Made by a program: the position numbers and the translations under genes
Notes under the pieces: generated by a model
What the model was told of the DNA's origin: nothing
Databases searched by the model: none
What the model saw: the letters and a program-made list of their open reading frames with translations, nothing else
Part shown: one piece after another, positions 44,911 through 53,898 of the stretch
Numbering within the stretch: the stretch's first letter is position 1
Layout of the letters: each line of letters starts with the position of its first letter
Source of the DNA: Marinovum algicola
GTDB lineage: Bacteria; Pseudomonadota; Alphaproteobacteria; Rhodobacterales; Rhodobacteraceae
Direction of reading: 5' to 3'
Assembly: GCF_900109145.1 (NCBI RefSeq)
Contig: NZ_FNYY01000012.1
Span: 62,001-126,000 of the forward strand
DNA length: 64,000 nucleotides

Positions 44911-45428
44911 GCTTTGTCCGCCCCGAAGTGCGTCGGGCGCTCTGGCGCTGGCGCGAGGTGCTGGCCGGGGTCGGGCTGCTGGCGCTGGGGCTCTGGTGGG
45001 GCTTCGGGGCCATCGGCTGGATGATCAACGGGCTGGGCTATGTGCTCACCGCCATGGCCGGCGCGCTGGTGGTGCTGGGCCTGCAACGGGGGCGGTTCCG
45101 CGACGGCGCGGACGGGCCGGGCGTGGTGCAGATCGTCGAAGGCCGGGTAGCCTATTTCGGCCCACTCACCGGCGGCGCGGTGGACATGGCCGACCTTTCG
45201 CGCCTCAGCCTCGACCGGCGGATGCATCCGGCGCATTGGATCCTCGCCCAGCCGGGCCACGACCCGCTTCACATTCCCGTCACCGCCAAGGGCGCGGACC
45301 AGCTGTTTGACGCCTTCACCAGCCTGCCCGGCCTGCGTACCGAGTACATGCTGCGCGAACTCGGCAGCGATACGTCGCGCGAAGTCGTGATCTGGCAGCG
45401 CCGGCAGATCGCCCCCGCCCTGCATTGA
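44907..45428 (+). CDS. Predicted inner-membrane protein of unknown function
   Basis: A 173-residue protein with two hydrophobic helices near the N-terminus (about 17-38 and 44-60), followed by a cytoplasmic domain of about 110 residues, GVVQIVEGRVAYFGPLTGGA being its first strands. Helix-rich and Gly-rich, no catalytic motif seen. Close neighbours rsmE and the GNAT gene are overlapping, and gshA follows 62 bp later; this order is conserved in Rhodobacterales to my knowledge, but the role is unknown. Confidence 0.75.
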   Translation: MSFVRPEVRRALWRWREVLAGVGLLALGLWWGFGAIGWMINGLGYVLTAMAGALVVLGLQRGRFRDGADGPGVVQIVEGRVAYFGPLTGGAVDMADLSRLSLDRRMHPAHWILAQPGHDPLHIPVTAKGADQLFDAFTSLPGLRTEYMLRELGSDTSREVVIWQRRQIAPALH

Positions 45429-45490
45429 CAGCCGGGGAATTTCCGCCCATCCCTTGCACACCCTTGAAGGCCACGATCGGAGCTGCGCCC

Positions 45491-46861
45491 ATGTCCATTC
45501 CTCAATCCGGCGGCGGTGTGATCGAACGCCACGAGCAACTGGCGGAGTACCTCGCAGCGGGTTGCAAGCCCAAGGAAAACTGGCGCATCGGCACCGAGCA
45601 CGAGAAGTTCGGCTATTGCAAGGACACGCTGAAGCCCTTGCCCTATGAGGGCGCGCGCTCGATCGAGGCGGTGCTCTCGGGGCTGCGCGACCGGCATGGC
45701 TGGGCACCGGTAACCGAGGGCGGCAAGCTGATCGGGCTGGAAAAGGACGGCGCCAACGTCAGCCTGGAGCCCGGCGGCGCGCTGGAGCTTTCGGGCGCGC
45801 CGATGGAGACCATTCACCAGACCTGCGACGAGGTGAATGTGCACCTGCGCGAGGTCAAGGACATCGCCGACGAGATCGGCGTCGGCTTTATCGGCCTTGG
45901 CGCCGCGCCGGAGTGGCAGCACGACCAGATGCCGCTGATGCCCAAGGGCCGTTACAAGCTGATGGATGCCTATATGGGCAAGGTCGGCACCATGGGCCGG
46001 GCGATGATGCGGCGGACCTGCACGGTGCAGGTCAACCTCGATTTCGGCTCAGAGGCCGACATGGTGCAGAAGATGCGGGTGGCGATCGCGCTGCAACCGG
46101 TGGCCACCGCGCTCTTTGCCAATTCGCCGTTCTTCGAGGGGCGGAAAAACGGCCATAAATCCTGGCGCTCGCGCATTTGGCGCGATCTGGACGATGCCCG
46201 CACCGGCATGGTGCCCTTTGTCTTTGATGACGGCTTCGGCTTCGAGCGCTGGGTGCAATATGCGCTCGATGTGCCGATGTATTTTGTCTACCGCGATGGC
46301 GAATACATCGACGCGCTGGGCCAGTCGTTCCGCGATTTCCTGAAAGGTGAGTTGCCGGCGCTGCCCGGGGAAAAGCCCTTGATGAGCGACTGGGCCGATC
46401 ATCTGACCACGCTGTTCCCCGAGGCGCGGGTGAAGAAATTCATCGAGATGCGCGGCGCCGATGGCGGCCCGTGGCGCCGGCTCTGCGCGCTGCCGGCCTT
46501 CTGGGTCGGGCTGACCTATGATCAGGGCGCGCTGGATGCCGCCTGGGATCTGGTGAAAGACTGGGATGCCGAGACCCGCGAAGCGCTGCGGGTTGCCGCC
46601 TCGGTCGGGGGGCTGGCGGCCGAGGCCGGCGGGGTGAAGATGCACGATCTGGCGCGCGAGGTGCTGGCGATCTCCGAGGCTGGTCTGGTGGCGCGCGGGC
46701 GCGCCGGCTCGGGCGGGCTGGTGCCGGACGAGACACATTTCCTCAATGCGCTGCGCGAAAGCGTCGAGAGCGGCAAGGTGCCGGCGGATGAGCTTGTCGA
46801 GCAATTCGAGGGCGATTGGGGTGGCGATCTCTCGCGGATCTACGCGGCGCATTCGTATTGA
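45491..46861 (+). CDS. gshA: Glutamate-cysteine ligase (plant-type)
   Basis: A 456-residue enzyme catalysing the first step of glutathione synthesis, ATP-dependent joining of glutamate and cysteine. It belongs to the alphaproteobacterial/plant-type GCL class: WRIGTEHEKFGYCKDTLKPL (about 36-55), LEPGGALELSGAP (about 95-107), MRRTCTVQVNLDFGSE and PFVFDDGFGFERWVQYALD are diagnostic. The start at 45491 is chosen as it yields this N-terminus; an earlier in-frame ATG lacks conservation. It is convergent with the threonine aldolase gene. Confidence 0.96.
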   Translation: MSIPQSGGGVIERHEQLAEYLAAGCKPKENWRIGTEHEKFGYCKDTLKPLPYEGARSIEAVLSGLRDRHGWAPVTEGGKLIGLEKDGANVSLEPGGALELSGAPMETIHQTCDEVNVHLREVKDIADEIGVGFIGLGAAPEWQHDQMPLMPKGRYKLMDAYMGKVGTMGRAMMRRTCTVQVNLDFGSEADMVQKMRVAIALQPVATALFANSPFFEGRKNGHKSWRSRIWRDLDDARTGMVPFVFDDGFGFERWVQYALDVPMYFVYRDGEYIDALGQSFRDFLKGELPALPGEKPLMSDWADHLTTLFPEARVKKFIEMRGADGGPWRRLCALPAFWVGLTYDQGALDAAWDLVKDWDAETREALRVAASVGGLAAEAGGVKMHDLAREVLAISEAGLVARGRAGSGGLVPDETHFLNALRESVESGKVPADELVEQFEGDWGGDLSRIYAAHSY

Positions 46862-46900
46862 GCAGGTCCGCGGGGCGCGAACGCAAGTGGCGGCCTGGCC

Positions 46901-47941
46901 CTATGCGCCCAGCAGGCCGGTGAAGCGGTCGATATCCGTCTTGCTCACCGACCAGTCGCAGACAAACCGCGCCCGCACCGCTTCGTCCTCCGGGCCGTCC
47001 AGCGAACCGAAGAGCGTGTACCTTGCCCCGGCCGCATGCAGCTTGCGGTGCAGCCCGCGTGGCAGGGTGCAGAAGATCATGTTGGCCTGAACCTCGTAAA
47101 GCAACGCTGCCTCGGAACAGCCGCGCAATCCTTCGGCCAGTCGCGCCGTATTGGCATTGGCCGCTGCCGCCATCTCGAGCCAGAGCCCGTCGTCGAGATA
47201 GGCCAGCATCTGCGCGGCAAGATAGCGGTGCTTGGAATAGAGATGCGCCCCGCGCTTGCGCCGAAGCTCGAATTCGCGGGCCTTGGCCGGGTCGAAGAGC
47301 ACCACCGCCTCGGCGCCCATCAGCCCGTTCTTGGTGCCGCCAAAGCTCACCACGTCGACGCCGGCCCGCCAGGTCATCTCGGCGGGGGTACATCCCAGCG
47401 CGGCAATCGCATTGGCAAAGCGCGCGCCATCGAGATGCACCGGGTTGGCATGGCGTTTCGCCACCTCAGTCAGCGCGCGCAGCTCGTCCAGCGCATAAAG
47501 CCGGCCGTTTTCGGTCACCTGGGTCAGCGACACCGGGCCGGACTGGGCGATATGAACATCGCCGGAGCCATGATGCGTCATCGTGGCATCCAGTGCGGCG
47601 GGCGTCATCCGGTCGGCCTCGCCCACCAGGGTGAGCTTGGCGCCGCCGGTGTAGAACTCCGGCGCATTGCATTCGTCCACCTGAACATGCGCTTCGGGGG
47701 TACAGAACACGGTGTCCCAGGGTCGCGTCAGACAGGCCAGCGCCAGCGCATTGGCCGTGGTGCCGGTGGCGACGAGGTAGACGGCGGCCTCGGGCGCTTC
47801 GAAGATCTCGCGGATGCGGTCTTCGGCCTGCCGGGTCAGGTCGTCGCTGCCGTAAGAGGGCATGTGGCCGGCATTGGCCTCGGCCAGCGCCTCCATCACG
47901 CGGGGGTGGACCGGGCCGGTGTTGTCGGAGGCAAAGAACAT
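46901..47941 (-). CDS. ltaE: Low-specificity L-threonine aldolase
   Basis: A 346-residue PLP enzyme (fold type I) cleaving threonine and allo-threonine to glycine and acetaldehyde. The start MFFASDNTGPVHPRVMEAL is typical, and the PLP lysine is in SFGGTKNGLMGAEAVVLFD (about 200). GDVHIAQSGPVSLTQVTENG lies where the family has a Gly-rich region. It is the last gene of a minus-strand unit that also contains ycgN-like and ribF, 1 bp after the ycgN-like stop. It supplies glycine and links to one-carbon metabolism. Confidence 0.92.
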   Translation of the reverse strand: MFFASDNTGPVHPRVMEALAEANAGHMPSYGSDDLTRQAEDRIREIFEAPEAAVYLVATGTTANALALACLTRPWDTVFCTPEAHVQVDECNAPEFYTGGAKLTLVGEADRMTPAALDATMTHHGSGDVHIAQSGPVSLTQVTENGRLYALDELRALTEVAKRHANPVHLDGARFANAIAALGCTPAEMTWRAGVDVVSFGGTKNGLMGAEAVVLFDPAKAREFELRRKRGAHLYSKHRYLAAQMLAYLDDGLWLEMAAAANANTARLAEGLRGCSEAALLYEVQANMIFCTLPRGLHRKLHAAGARYTLFGSLDGPEDEAVRARFVCDWSVSKTDIDRFTGLLGA

Positions 47942-47942
47942 C

Positions 47943-48413
47943 TCAGGTCGGCTCCTCGATGATATGGTCTTCCCAATCGTCGTCGTCGATCTCGAATTCC
48001 GGCACTGTCTTGTGCTGCATCGACACGCCGGCGGCATGGACGCTCTCGGGGGTGCCGGAAATCAGCGGGTGCCAGTCGGGCAGCGGCTTGCCTTGCCAGA
48101 GCAGGCGATAGGCGCAGGTCTTCGGCATCCAATAGGCGTGGCTGTCGATGTTCTCGGGCGTCAGCACGATGCATTCCGGCACGAACTGGTGGCGGATCTC
48201 GTATTGCGAGCAGCGGCAGCTCGCATCATCGAACAGCCGGCAGGCAACGCAGGTCAGCTCGACCTGTCCGGTGTCCTCGTCCTCGAGCTTGTTGAGGCAG
48301 CATTTGCCGCAGCCGTCGCAGAGCGCTTCCCATTCCTGCGGGGACAGCGCCTTGAGCGGCTTTTTCTCCCAGAAGCGGGGCGGCAGGCCCTTGCGGTCGA
48401 TCGGATCGCTCAT
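47943..48413 (-). CDS. YcgN-family cysteine-cluster protein
   Basis: A 156-residue protein of the UPF0260/YcgN family. The cysteine cluster is clear: LCDGCGKCCLNK, TCVACRLFDDASCRCSQYE and PKTCAYRLLWQGKPL, giving eight or more cysteines suited to binding an iron-sulphur cluster or zinc. Its function is unknown. The gene overlaps ribF by 4 bp and precedes the threonine aldolase gene by 1 bp, so it is translated from the same transcript as both. Confidence 0.9.
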   Translation of the reverse strand: MSDPIDRKGLPPRFWEKKPLKALSPQEWEALCDGCGKCCLNKLEDEDTGQVELTCVACRLFDDASCRCSQYEIRHQFVPECIVLTPENIDSHAYWMPKTCAYRLLWQGKPLPDWHPLISGTPESVHAAGVSMQHKTVPEFEIDDDDWEDHIIEEPT

Positions 48414-49336
48414 GTGGTGGCCAGTATCTCGCGGGCGCGGGTGCAATCGGCCTGCATCTGGGCGATAAAGGCCTCCTGGCTGGCAAAGGTTGCCTCCGGG
48501 CGGAGATAGGAGACCAGTCCGACCGAGAGATGCGCGCCGTAGAGATCGCCGGAGAAATCGAACAGGAAGGTTTCGAGGTTGGGCACCGCACCGCCGAATT
48601 GCGGCCGGACGCCCAGCGAGGCAGCGCCGCGATAGCTGCCCTTGTGCGGCCCGTCGGTGACATCGACCAGCACCGCATAGACGCCGAACGCCGGCAGGTG
48701 CAGCCCGGTCAGATCCATGTTGGCGGTGGGAAAGCCCAGCGTCCGGCCGCGCTGTTCGCCGCCCACCACCGGGCCGGCGATGCGGTGCCAATGGCCCAGC
48801 ATCTCGGCCGCCAGTTCCGGCCGTCCGTCACTCAGCGCCTGGCGGATCGCGGTGGAGGAGACCTGCGCCGTGCCCTCCTGCAAGAGCGGCGCAATGGTGA
48901 CGTCAAAGCCCATCTCGCGGCCGAAGCGCACCAGATCGTTGGCGGTGCCGGCGCGCTTGCGGCCAAAACAGAAATCCGCCCCCACCACCACATGCCGCAG
49001 CCCGAGCCCATCGCGCAGAACGCGGCCGCAGAACTCTTCGGGCGACAGCCCGGCCAGCGCGTGGTTGAAGTTCAGCTCATAGAGCACATCGACGCCCAGT
49101 TTTTCGAGCCGCGCGGCGCGCGCCTCGGGCGACATCAGCCGGAACGGCGGCGCATCGGGAGCGAAGAATTCGCGCGGATGCGGCTCGAAGGTGAGAATGC
49201 CCAGGGGCGCATCCGACCGGCGGGCAAGATCGATCACCGACAGGTGGCCGCGATGCACGCCATCGAAGTTGCCGATGGCAACGCTGGCGCCGCGATCGGG
49301 GGCCTGGGTGAACTGATAGTCGCGGATGATACGCAT
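48410..49336 (-). CDS. ribF: RibF, bifunctional riboflavin kinase / FAD synthetase
   Basis: A 308-residue enzyme. The N-terminal FAD synthetase (about 15-190) has the nucleotidyl-transferase motif GNFDGVHRGHLS. The C-terminal riboflavin kinase (about 190-308) has GRTLGFPTANMDL and the FLFDFSGDLYG segment. It makes FMN and FAD, needed by many enzymes encoded nearby (GlpD, the dimethylglycine-type dehydrogenase). It is the first gene of the ribF-ycgN-ltaE unit. Confidence 0.95.
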   Translation of the reverse strand: MRIIRDYQFTQAPDRGASVAIGNFDGVHRGHLSVIDLARRSDAPLGILTFEPHPREFFAPDAPPFRLMSPEARAARLEKLGVDVLYELNFNHALAGLSPEEFCGRVLRDGLGLRHVVVGADFCFGRKRAGTANDLVRFGREMGFDVTIAPLLQEGTAQVSSTAIRQALSDGRPELAAEMLGHWHRIAGPVVGGEQRGRTLGFPTANMDLTGLHLPAFGVYAVLVDVTDGPHKGSYRGAASLGVRPQFGGAVPNLETFLFDFSGDLYGAHLSVGLVSYLRPEATFASQEAFIAQMQADCTRAREILATT

Positions 49337-49430
49337 GGCGCAGGGGTAGCCTTGCGGCTTCCCGCTGACAAGAGGCGGAGTAGACCTGCCGCCCCTCGGC
49401 GTTGCGTCACATCCCGGTGCCTACGGCCGT

Positions 49431-49613
49431 CTATTTCTGGCGCGGGCCGCGCATCCGGTGGATGGTTTCGCGCACGCGCGCCCAGTCTCTGGCTTCGTCG
49501 GTCTTGCCGCTGGCCTCGCAGTCGCGCATTTTCTGCGACACTTCGAGGATGGCCTTGTCGCCATGGGCTGAAACAAGGCGGCTGGCGTAGTCGGTGACTT
49601 GAATGGCGTCCAT
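49431..49613 (-). CDS. Small conserved-looking protein of unknown function (60 residues)
   Basis: A 60-residue hydrophilic, mostly helical protein: MDAIQVTDYASRLVSAHGDK at the start, KMRDCEASGKTDEARDWARV in the middle and a basic end. The ATG at 49613 has a GGGAG ribosome site at 49621-49625. The coding pattern (strong third-position GC) and the ribosome site support a real gene. It stands alone between ribF and the 2OG-oxygenase gene. No domain is recognised. Confidence 0.7.
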   Translation of the reverse strand: MDAIQVTDYASRLVSAHGDKAILEVSQKMRDCEASGKTDEARDWARVRETIHRMRGPRQK

Positions 49614-49686
49614 GGTGGTGTCTCCCGCTGTTGCTCGGACTCACTCGGGGCGCCCACCATACCAGATTCCCGCGAAAATGCGACCG

Positions 49687-50307
49687 TCAGCTCCAGCTGT
49701 AATTGAAACTGATCGAGATCCTGTGGTTTTCCGAGGTGTTCATCGGCACTTCATGGCGCAGCCAGCTCTCCCAGAGCAAGACTTCGCCGACCGCGGGGGA
49801 TTCGTATACAAATGTACGCAGTTCCTCGCGCGCCTGCTTGCGCCGCGGCGGGGCCGCCATCATCCGGGCCGAGCGCGGATCTTCGAGCTTGAGCGCCGAG
49901 GCGCCCTCGGGCATCGCCACATAGGTGGTTCCGGATATCACCGCATGCGGGTGCAGGTGCGATGAATGGAAGCCGCCTTCGGGCAGGATGTTGATCCAGA
50001 GATCCTCGAGCTTGAGCTGGCGTTCGTCGAGATTGAACTCCAGATCCTCGGCAAAGGCCGCGACATGGGCATCCAGCGCGCTGACCAGATCGGCAAAGAT
50101 CGGAAAGCGCCAGGGCAGATCGCTGAGCGACGCATAAGAGGTGTAGCCCGGGTAATCATTGGCCTCGCACCAATCCTGGCCGGCCTCGTCATCCTCGGCA
50201 ATCGAGAGACAGGAGGCTTCGAGTTGACCGGCGTCGATCCTGGGGCCCTGTTCGGCAAGGGCGGCGCGATAGAGGCGGGTGACAAAAAGAGAGCGAATAT
50301 GAGCCAT
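49687..50307 (-). CDS. Putative 2-oxoglutarate-Fe(II) oxygenase (TIGR02466-type)
   Basis: A 206-residue protein with the double-stranded beta-helix pattern of small Fe(II)/2-oxoglutarate enzymes. Candidate metal ligands are in GFHSSHLHPHAVISGTTYVA (about 111-130; His residues and a downstream acidic residue) and LLWESWLRHEVPMNTSENHR (about 177-196; distal His and the Arg that binds 2-oxoglutarate). The ending RISISFNYSWS matches the family. The substrate is unknown; phage-associated and marine members are common. Confidence 0.75.
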   Translation of the reverse strand: MAHIRSLFVTRLYRAALAEQGPRIDAGQLEASCLSIAEDDEAGQDWCEANDYPGYTSYASLSDLPWRFPIFADLVSALDAHVAAFAEDLEFNLDERQLKLEDLWINILPEGGFHSSHLHPHAVISGTTYVAMPEGASALKLEDPRSARMMAAPPRRKQAREELRTFVYESPAVGEVLLWESWLRHEVPMNTSENHRISISFNYSWS

Positions 50308-50554
50308 GCCGCCGATCTAGCGCGTGTGGCGCCGTTTGGCGAGGTGCATTCGGAGCCGCGCCGCCTGCCATGACCGGGGTTTGACAGAACTGGGAGTCTA
50401 GAATATTAGCTGGGTGTCGCGTTTGCAGGAGGGGCAGGCGCAGGGGTCGCAGATGGCGCGGCCCGGAGCGGTGCAGGCCAGCCCTGCGCGGCCCGCGACC
50501 GGAACTGCCGCCTTGCCTGGGACGCCCACACATACTGATGCCGAAAGGATTTCC

Positions 50555-51376
50555 ATGACGTCCGCCGAAACCCGATATGCGGTTGATCCCGAGACCGCCA
50601 AGAGCTTTGACACCGCCAAGCTGCGCGAGCATTTCCACGTCGGCGGGCTGTTCGCGCCCGGCGAAATCAATCTGGTTTATTCGCATTACGACCGGCTGAT
50701 CCTCGGCTCGGTGGTGCCTGACGGCAGCGCCCTGACGCTCGACACTGTGCCCGAGACCGGGACGCCCTCGTTCCTCGACCGGCGCGAGATGGGAATCCTG
50801 AACCTGGCCGAAACCGGCGAGGTCGCGGTCGGCGGCGAGCGCTACCCCCTGGCGCGCGGCGAGGTGCTCTATATCGGTATGGGCGCCGGTGCGGTGACCT
50901 TTTCGGGCGGCCGGTTCTACGTGCTCTCGGCCCCGGCGCACCGCCGCTGTCCGACCAAGCTGATCCGGCTGGAAGACGCACGCCGTGTCGAGATGGGCGC
51001 GCGCGAGAGCGCCAACGAGCGGGTCATCATCCAGTTCCTGCACCCGGAGGTCTGCGACAGTTGCCAGCTCCTGATGGGCTATACCCAATTCGCCCCCGGC
51101 TCGGTCTGGAACACCATGCCGGCGCATACCCACGACCGGCGGATGGAGGCCTATCTATATTTCGACGTGCCCGAGGACGCGCGGGTGTTCCACTTTATGG
51201 GCCGGCCCGACGAAACCCGCCATATCGTCATGGCCAACGAGGAGGCGGTGATCTCGCCGCCCTGGTCGGTGCATTGCGGGGCGGGCACGGCGTCTTACAC
51301 CTTTTGCTGGGCGATGGCGGGCGACAATGTCGATTTCACCGACATGGACATGGTGGCGATGGAGGAGCTGCGATGA
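50555..51376 (+). CDS. kduI: KduI, 5-keto-4-deoxyuronate isomerase
   Basis: A 273-residue cupin isomerase that interconverts 5-keto-4-deoxyuronate and 2,5-diketo-3-deoxygluconate in pectin and alginate-type uronate breakdown. The zinc-site histidines are in [16 protein letters not shown] (about 188-203: His, His, Glu), with a further His in [41 protein letters not shown] near the N-terminus is typical, cited here by its first part [13 protein letters not shown]. The ATG at 50555 follows AAAGGA (50544-50549). It overlaps kduD by 4 bp. Confidence 0.95.
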   Translation: MTSAETRYAVDPETAKSFDTAKLREHFHVGGLFAPGEINLVYSHYDRLILGSVVPDGSALTLDTVPETGTPSFLDRREMGILNLAETGEVAVGGERYPLARGEVLYIGMGAGAVTFSGGRFYVLSAPAHRRCPTKLIRLEDARRVEMGARESANERVIIQFLHPEVCDSCQLLMGYTQFAPGSVWNTMPAHTHDRRMEAYLYFDVPEDARVFHFMGRPDETRHIVMANEEAVISPPWSVHCGAGTASYTFCWAMAGDNVDFTDMDMVAMEELR

Positions 51377-52119
51377 GCGGCGCCTTCCAGCTCACCGGCA
51401 AGCGGGCGCTGGTGACCGGCGCCAACACCGGCATCGGCCAGGCGATTGCCCTGGGGCTGGCCGAGGCCGGCGCGCATGTGGTGGCCGCCGGCCGCCGCTC
51501 CTGCGACGAGACCGTGGCGCAGATCGAGGCGGCAGGCGGCAGCGGCACAGCGCTGCTGCTCGATCTCTCGGATCCGGCGGCGGGGGCGGCGCGGCTGGGC
51601 GAGGCGGGTCACCTGGATATCCTCGTCAACAATGCCGGCATCATCCGCCGGGCCGAGTCGCAGGATTATACCGAGACCGATTGGGATGACGTGATGGATG
51701 TGAACCTCAAGGCGGTCTTCCTGATGTGCCAGGCCTTCGGCAAGGCCGCCATCGCGCGCGGCACCGGCGGGCGGATCGTCAATATCGCCTCGCTGCTGAG
51801 CTTTCAGGGCGGCATCCGCGTGCCGGCCTATACCGCGTCCAAACATGGCGTGGCCGGGCTGACCAAGTTGCTGGCCAACGAATGGTCGGCGCACGATATC
51901 AACGTCAATGCCGTGGCGCCGGGCTATATCGCCACCAACAACACCGCAGCCCTGCGCGACGACCCCGAGCGTGCGGCCGAAATCCTCGGCCGCATCCCGG
52001 CGGGCCGCTGGGGCGATCCGGCCGATATCGCCGGGGCGGTGGCCTTCCTCTGCATGCCGGCGTCGAATTACGTCACCGGCGCCGTGCTCAACGTCGATGG
52101 CGGCTGGCTGGCCCGCTAG
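51373..52119 (+). CDS. kduD: KduD, 2-deoxy-D-gluconate 3-dehydrogenase
   Basis: A 248-residue short-chain dehydrogenase reducing 2,5-diketo-3-deoxygluconate to 2-keto-3-deoxygluconate with NADH. Motifs: TGANTGIG cofactor loop (about 15-22), NNAG (about 85-88), and catalytic Ser...Tyr-x-x-x-Lys in [20 protein letters not shown]. It overlaps kduI (ATGA), forming a translationally coupled pair that runs two consecutive steps. The KDG kinase and aldolase are not adjacent. Its end is 3 bp from the stop of the convergent MFS gene. Confidence 0.95.
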   Translation: MSGAFQLTGKRALVTGANTGIGQAIALGLAEAGAHVVAAGRRSCDETVAQIEAAGGSGTALLLDLSDPAAGAARLGEAGHLDILVNNAGIIRRAESQDYTETDWDDVMDVNLKAVFLMCQAFGKAAIARGTGGRIVNIASLLSFQGGIRVPAYTASKHGVAGLTKLLANEWSAHDINVNAVAPGYIATNNTAALRDDPERAAEILGRIPAGRWGDPADIAGAVAFLCMPASNYVTGAVLNVDGGWLAR

Positions 52120-52122
52120 GCG

Positions 52123-53439
52123 TCAGCCCCGCTCCCAGCTGCGGTGATTGTCGTCGATGATATAGGTATGGGCATGGGTGCGCCTTCCGTCGAGGTGCGG
52201 ATGATCGAGCGGCAGGTCGTCGTGGCGATGGGTCAACACCAGCGGGTCTTCGGCCGGCCAGAGCCTCCGTGCGGCGAGGAGGCCAAGCCCGGCCAGCAGG
52301 CTCAGGCTCACAAGCGTGGCCGGCGCGCCGGCACCGGTCATCAGGACGCCGGCCAGCGGATAGGTGACCAGCCAGCAGGCATGCGACAGCGCGAATTGCG
52401 CGGCAAAGACTGCTGGGCGGTCCTCGGGGTGGGCCGAGCGGCGCAAGAGCCGGCCCGAGGGGGTGAGCACCGCCGCATAGCCGATCCCGGCCAGCAGCCA
52501 GGCGGCGAGCAGCAGGCCCCATGACAATCCGGCCGAGAGCAGCACCGCCGCCAGCCCGACCAGCACCGAGGTAAGCAGGCCCGCCCCGGCGAGCATCACC
52601 GGCCGGTCCGACAGCCGGTCGAGCAGCGGCGGCAGGCCGAGCGCGGCCAGCATCGAGCCGGCGCCGAAGGCCGCCATCGTCCAGCCCAGCGCGCTGGCGC
52701 CCAACCCCAGATCGCCCCGCACCAGCACAACGGTGTTCACCAGAACCATCGCGCCCCCGGCGGCCGCCGCAAGGTTCAGCGCCAGCAGCCCGCGCAGCCG
52801 GGGGGTGGCGAGATAGATGCGCAGGCCACGGGTCATCCGGTCGTAAATGCCGCGCGGCGCGGCGGGTTTCGGACGCGGCAGCAGCACCGAGATCACCAGC
52901 GCGGCCGAGGCGACAAACCCCGCCACGGTGCCGAGAAACAGCGCATTGTAGGACATCACCGCCAGCAGCAGCCCGGCCAGCAGCGGGCTGACCAGGCTCT
53001 CGAGGTCATAGGCCAGCCGCGACAGCGACAGCGCGCGGGTATAGCGGTCTTCCTCGGGCAGGACGTCGGGAATCGTCGCCTGAAACAGCGGCGTAAAGGC
53101 CGCCGAGGCCGATTGCAGGGCGAAGATCAGCACATAGACCTGCCAGACTTCGGTGACGAAGGGCAGGGCCAGCGCTGCGCCGGCGCGCAGCAGATCGAGC
53201 GTCACTAGCAGCGCCCGGCGCGGCACCCGGTCGGCAAAGGCGCCGGCAATCGGCGCGACGCCGACATAGGCCACCATCTTGATGGTAAAGACCGTGCCCA
53301 GCACGAGCCCGGCGCGCTCTCCGGCCAGATCATAGGCCAGAAGCCCCAGCGCCACCGTGGCCAGCCCGGTGCCGAGCAGCGCCACGACCTGAGCCAGAAA
53401 CAGGTGCCGGTAGCTGCGATCCGCGAGAATGGCCAGCAT
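52123..53439 (-). CDS. MFS transporter
   Basis: A 438-residue major facilitator superfamily protein with about 12 membrane helices. The loop 2-3 motif is seen as GAFADRVPRRALLVT, following the family Asp-Arg pattern. Layout resembles drug or enterobactin-exporter-type (EntS-like) MFS proteins: N-terminal RHLFLAQVVALLGTGLATVA and a QATIPDVLPEEDRYTRALSL segment. The substrate is unknown. A hydrophilic His-rich tail (RHDDLPLDHPHLDGRRTHAH) at about 406-425 could bind metal, an oddity for this family. It is monocistronic, next to the element boundary. Confidence 0.85.
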   Translation of the reverse strand: MLAILADRSYRHLFLAQVVALLGTGLATVALGLLAYDLAGERAGLVLGTVFTIKMVAYVGVAPIAGAFADRVPRRALLVTLDLLRAGAALALPFVTEVWQVYVLIFALQSASAAFTPLFQATIPDVLPEEDRYTRALSLSRLAYDLESLVSPLLAGLLLAVMSYNALFLGTVAGFVASAALVISVLLPRPKPAAPRGIYDRMTRGLRIYLATPRLRGLLALNLAAAAGGAMVLVNTVVLVRGDLGLGASALGWTMAAFGAGSMLAALGLPPLLDRLSDRPVMLAGAGLLTSVLVGLAAVLLSAGLSWGLLLAAWLLAGIGYAAVLTPSGRLLRRSAHPEDRPAVFAAQFALSHACWLVTYPLAGVLMTGAGAPATLVSLSLLAGLGLLAARRLWPAEDPLVLTHRHDDLPLDHPHLDGRRTHAHTYIIDDNHRSWERG

Positions 53440-53738
53440 GATGCCCTCAGAGTTGCCGCGCGGCCCGGGGCGCGCGGCTTTGATTCATGCCATCGAGACA
53501 CAGCGCGCCTATGGCGCCAGCGGCCGCATATTCGACCGCCGGGCGCTTCCGGGCAATTAGGAACGACGGGCGTGCATGGCGGTGCGGGAACATGAGGCGA
53601 GGATATTCCTCGCGGGCGATTAGGCAAGCGGTTCGCGCCGGCGGCCTCTGCGGCGAAGTCGCAGGCCGGGCGAGGAAGCTTCTCTGCCGGGCACACGACG
53701 CGCAGCCCGGTGTCTTGTCGTCGTGGTCTTTGGAGAGA
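53440..53738. other. Gene-free stretch before the integrated element
   Basis: About 300 bp between the MFS gene and the left attachment repeat. No convincing coding region on either strand. It should contain the MFS gene promoter at its left end. In the ancestor without the element this DNA lay directly beyond the 3' end of tRNA-Thr(GGT). Confidence 0.6.
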
Positions 53739-53784
53739 TGGTGCTGCTGGAGAGAATTGAACTCTCGACCTCTCCCTTACCAAG
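53739..53784. repeat. attL: 46-bp direct repeat, partial tRNA-Thr(GGT)
   Basis: Identical over 46 bp to 63683-63728, the 3' part of tRNA-Thr(GGT) from the anticodon loop to the encoded CCA. Bases on either side differ between the two copies (A against G on the left, A against G on the right), so 46 bp is the exact core. Here the tRNA is cut off after the anticodon loop. Confidence 0.97.
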
Positions 53785-53870
53785 ACAGCGGCAGACCGGC
53801 TGAACCCCTTTTTTCGCGCGCTTTCAACTTGCACCGGAAAGCCCTCGTTTCCGTCATGTTCCGCCTTTTC

Positions 53871-53887
53871 TGTGCGGTAACTGTGCG
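53871..53887 (+). promoter_or_regulatory. Left TGTGCG pair, candidate integrase arm site
   Basis: TGTGCGGTAACTGTGCG holds two TGTGCG boxes 11 bp apart (one helical turn), 86 bp inside the left att core. A near copy lies just inside the right att core (63637-63654). Paired direct repeats inside both ends are the hallmark of arm-type integrase or excisionase sites. Confidence 0.5.
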
Positions 53888-53898
53888 GAGGGCCGGTC

